20,310 nucleotides of DNA from Ichthyophonus hoferi (lineage: Eukaryota > Opisthokonta > Ichthyosporea > Ichthyophonida > Ichthyophonidae). A model generated the notes under the pieces. The model worked only from the letters and a program-made list of their open reading frames with translations. It made no database searches and was not told the origin of the DNA. The translations under genes and the position numbers were made by a program. The stretch lies in contig NAOQ01000377.1 of assembly GCA_002751075.1 (NCBI GenBank), positions 9,367-29,676 of the forward strand, given 5' to 3'. Below, piece after piece: positions 19,835 through 20,310 of the stretch (position 1 is its first letter; every line of letters begins with the position of its first letter).

Positions 19835-20310
19835 ATGGCTGTGCGTGGAAAGTTCGAAAATAGTAACGAGGTTGGAGTCTTCTCCAAGCTGACCAACTCT
19901 TACTGCCTTGTGGCCCATGGTGGTTCCGAGTCTTTCTACAGGTAGGACAAAGTCGCAGTAATTTTTATTATTGTTAATGTTGGTTGAAGTCTGGGCTGGG
20001 TGTTGCTATTTTGTTATGGTATCATTATTGTCCTGTATTGGTTGAAGGTTATTATACGTATATGATATATTGTCGGGGAAACGGAAGAGGGAGCGCGTGC
20101 AATTAACACCAGGCTGGTCATTTTGGGGTTTGTATATTTGGAAGCCCCAATAAACTTTCTGGAATACAGTGATGCGCTTAGCCCGGTTCACTAATACCAT
20201 ATGGGCCTGTAGCGTCTTTGAGGGAGAGTTGGCCGATGTTATTCCCGTTGTGCACGCTTCAGTGGCTGGCTGCCGTATCATCGGCCGTTTGACTGTGGGA
20301 AACCGTCACG
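19835..20310 (+). CDS. EIF6: eIF6 / Tif6, translation initiation factor 6 (5' part, cut by window edge)
   Basis: Coding exon 1 is 19835-19941 and exon 2 starts at 20213 and runs off the window. The 271-nt intron begins GTAGGACA and ends GGCCTGTAG, phase 2. Residues 1-68 of about 245 are visible: [19 protein letters not shown], then [16 protein letters not shown], then [19 protein letters not shown] and [13 protein letters not shown]. These match the first blade and the start of the second in the pentein (five-fold) fold of eIF6/Tif6. The protein binds the 60S subunit face, keeps it from joining 40S early, and is needed for pre-60S maturation before its release by the GTPase Efl1 with Sdo1/SBDS. 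His28 and Ser33 differ from the usual Ile and Asn (VAIGGSENFYS). It is divergently transcribed with NLE1. Confidence 0.95.

Noticed and set aside
20006-20281. 91-codon minus-strand frame at the right edge
   Set aside because: It is antisense to eIF6 intron 1 and exon 2 and shows no homology of its own.

Overview
The window is eukaryotic nuclear DNA. Its genes are split by many GT-AG introns, the standard genetic code fits every exon, and there are CCAAT, TATA-like and poly(A)-like signals but no bacterial operon features. The eIF6 start reads ENSNEVGVF, as in fungi, yet [14 protein letters not shown], as in animals and early-diverging fungi. The TMA7 protein reads KKEKVELDESDLDFK, which also looks fungus-like. 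An early-diverging fungus or a related opisthokont is my best guess; the species cannot be named.

Right part (about 13.8-20.3 kb): two genes face away from each other. On the minus strand is a complete Notchless/NLE1 (yeast Rsa4) gene. I reconstructed it as 18 exons giving 491 codons plus a stop, with all splice phases consistent. On the plus strand, starting 713 bp away, is the 5' end of eIF6 (yeast Tif6), cut by the window edge after two coding exons. Both proteins act in late maturation of the 60S ribosomal subunit. The spacer between them holds a 28-bp AT tract, CCAAT boxes on both sides, a TATA box and a CACGTG E-box, and could be a shared bidirectional promoter.

Middle (about 5.0-6.2 kb): a small two-exon minus-strand gene encodes a 53-residue TMA7-family protein (translation machinery associated). 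The usual C-terminal tail of the family is absent. A perfect CRE (TGACGTCA) and an inverted CCAAT lie upstream.

The rest (about 0.3-4.1 kb and 6.2-13.8 kb) is AT-rich and gene-poor. It contains broken Ty1/copia retroelement pieces: an RNase H end on the plus strand and an integrase end plus linker pieces on the minus strand. A second linker-like piece lies near 11.2 kb. An unidentified pair of plus-strand open frames sits at 8.1-8.5 kb, and a possible 27-nt microexon lies near the left edge. No tRNA, rRNA or CRISPR was seen.
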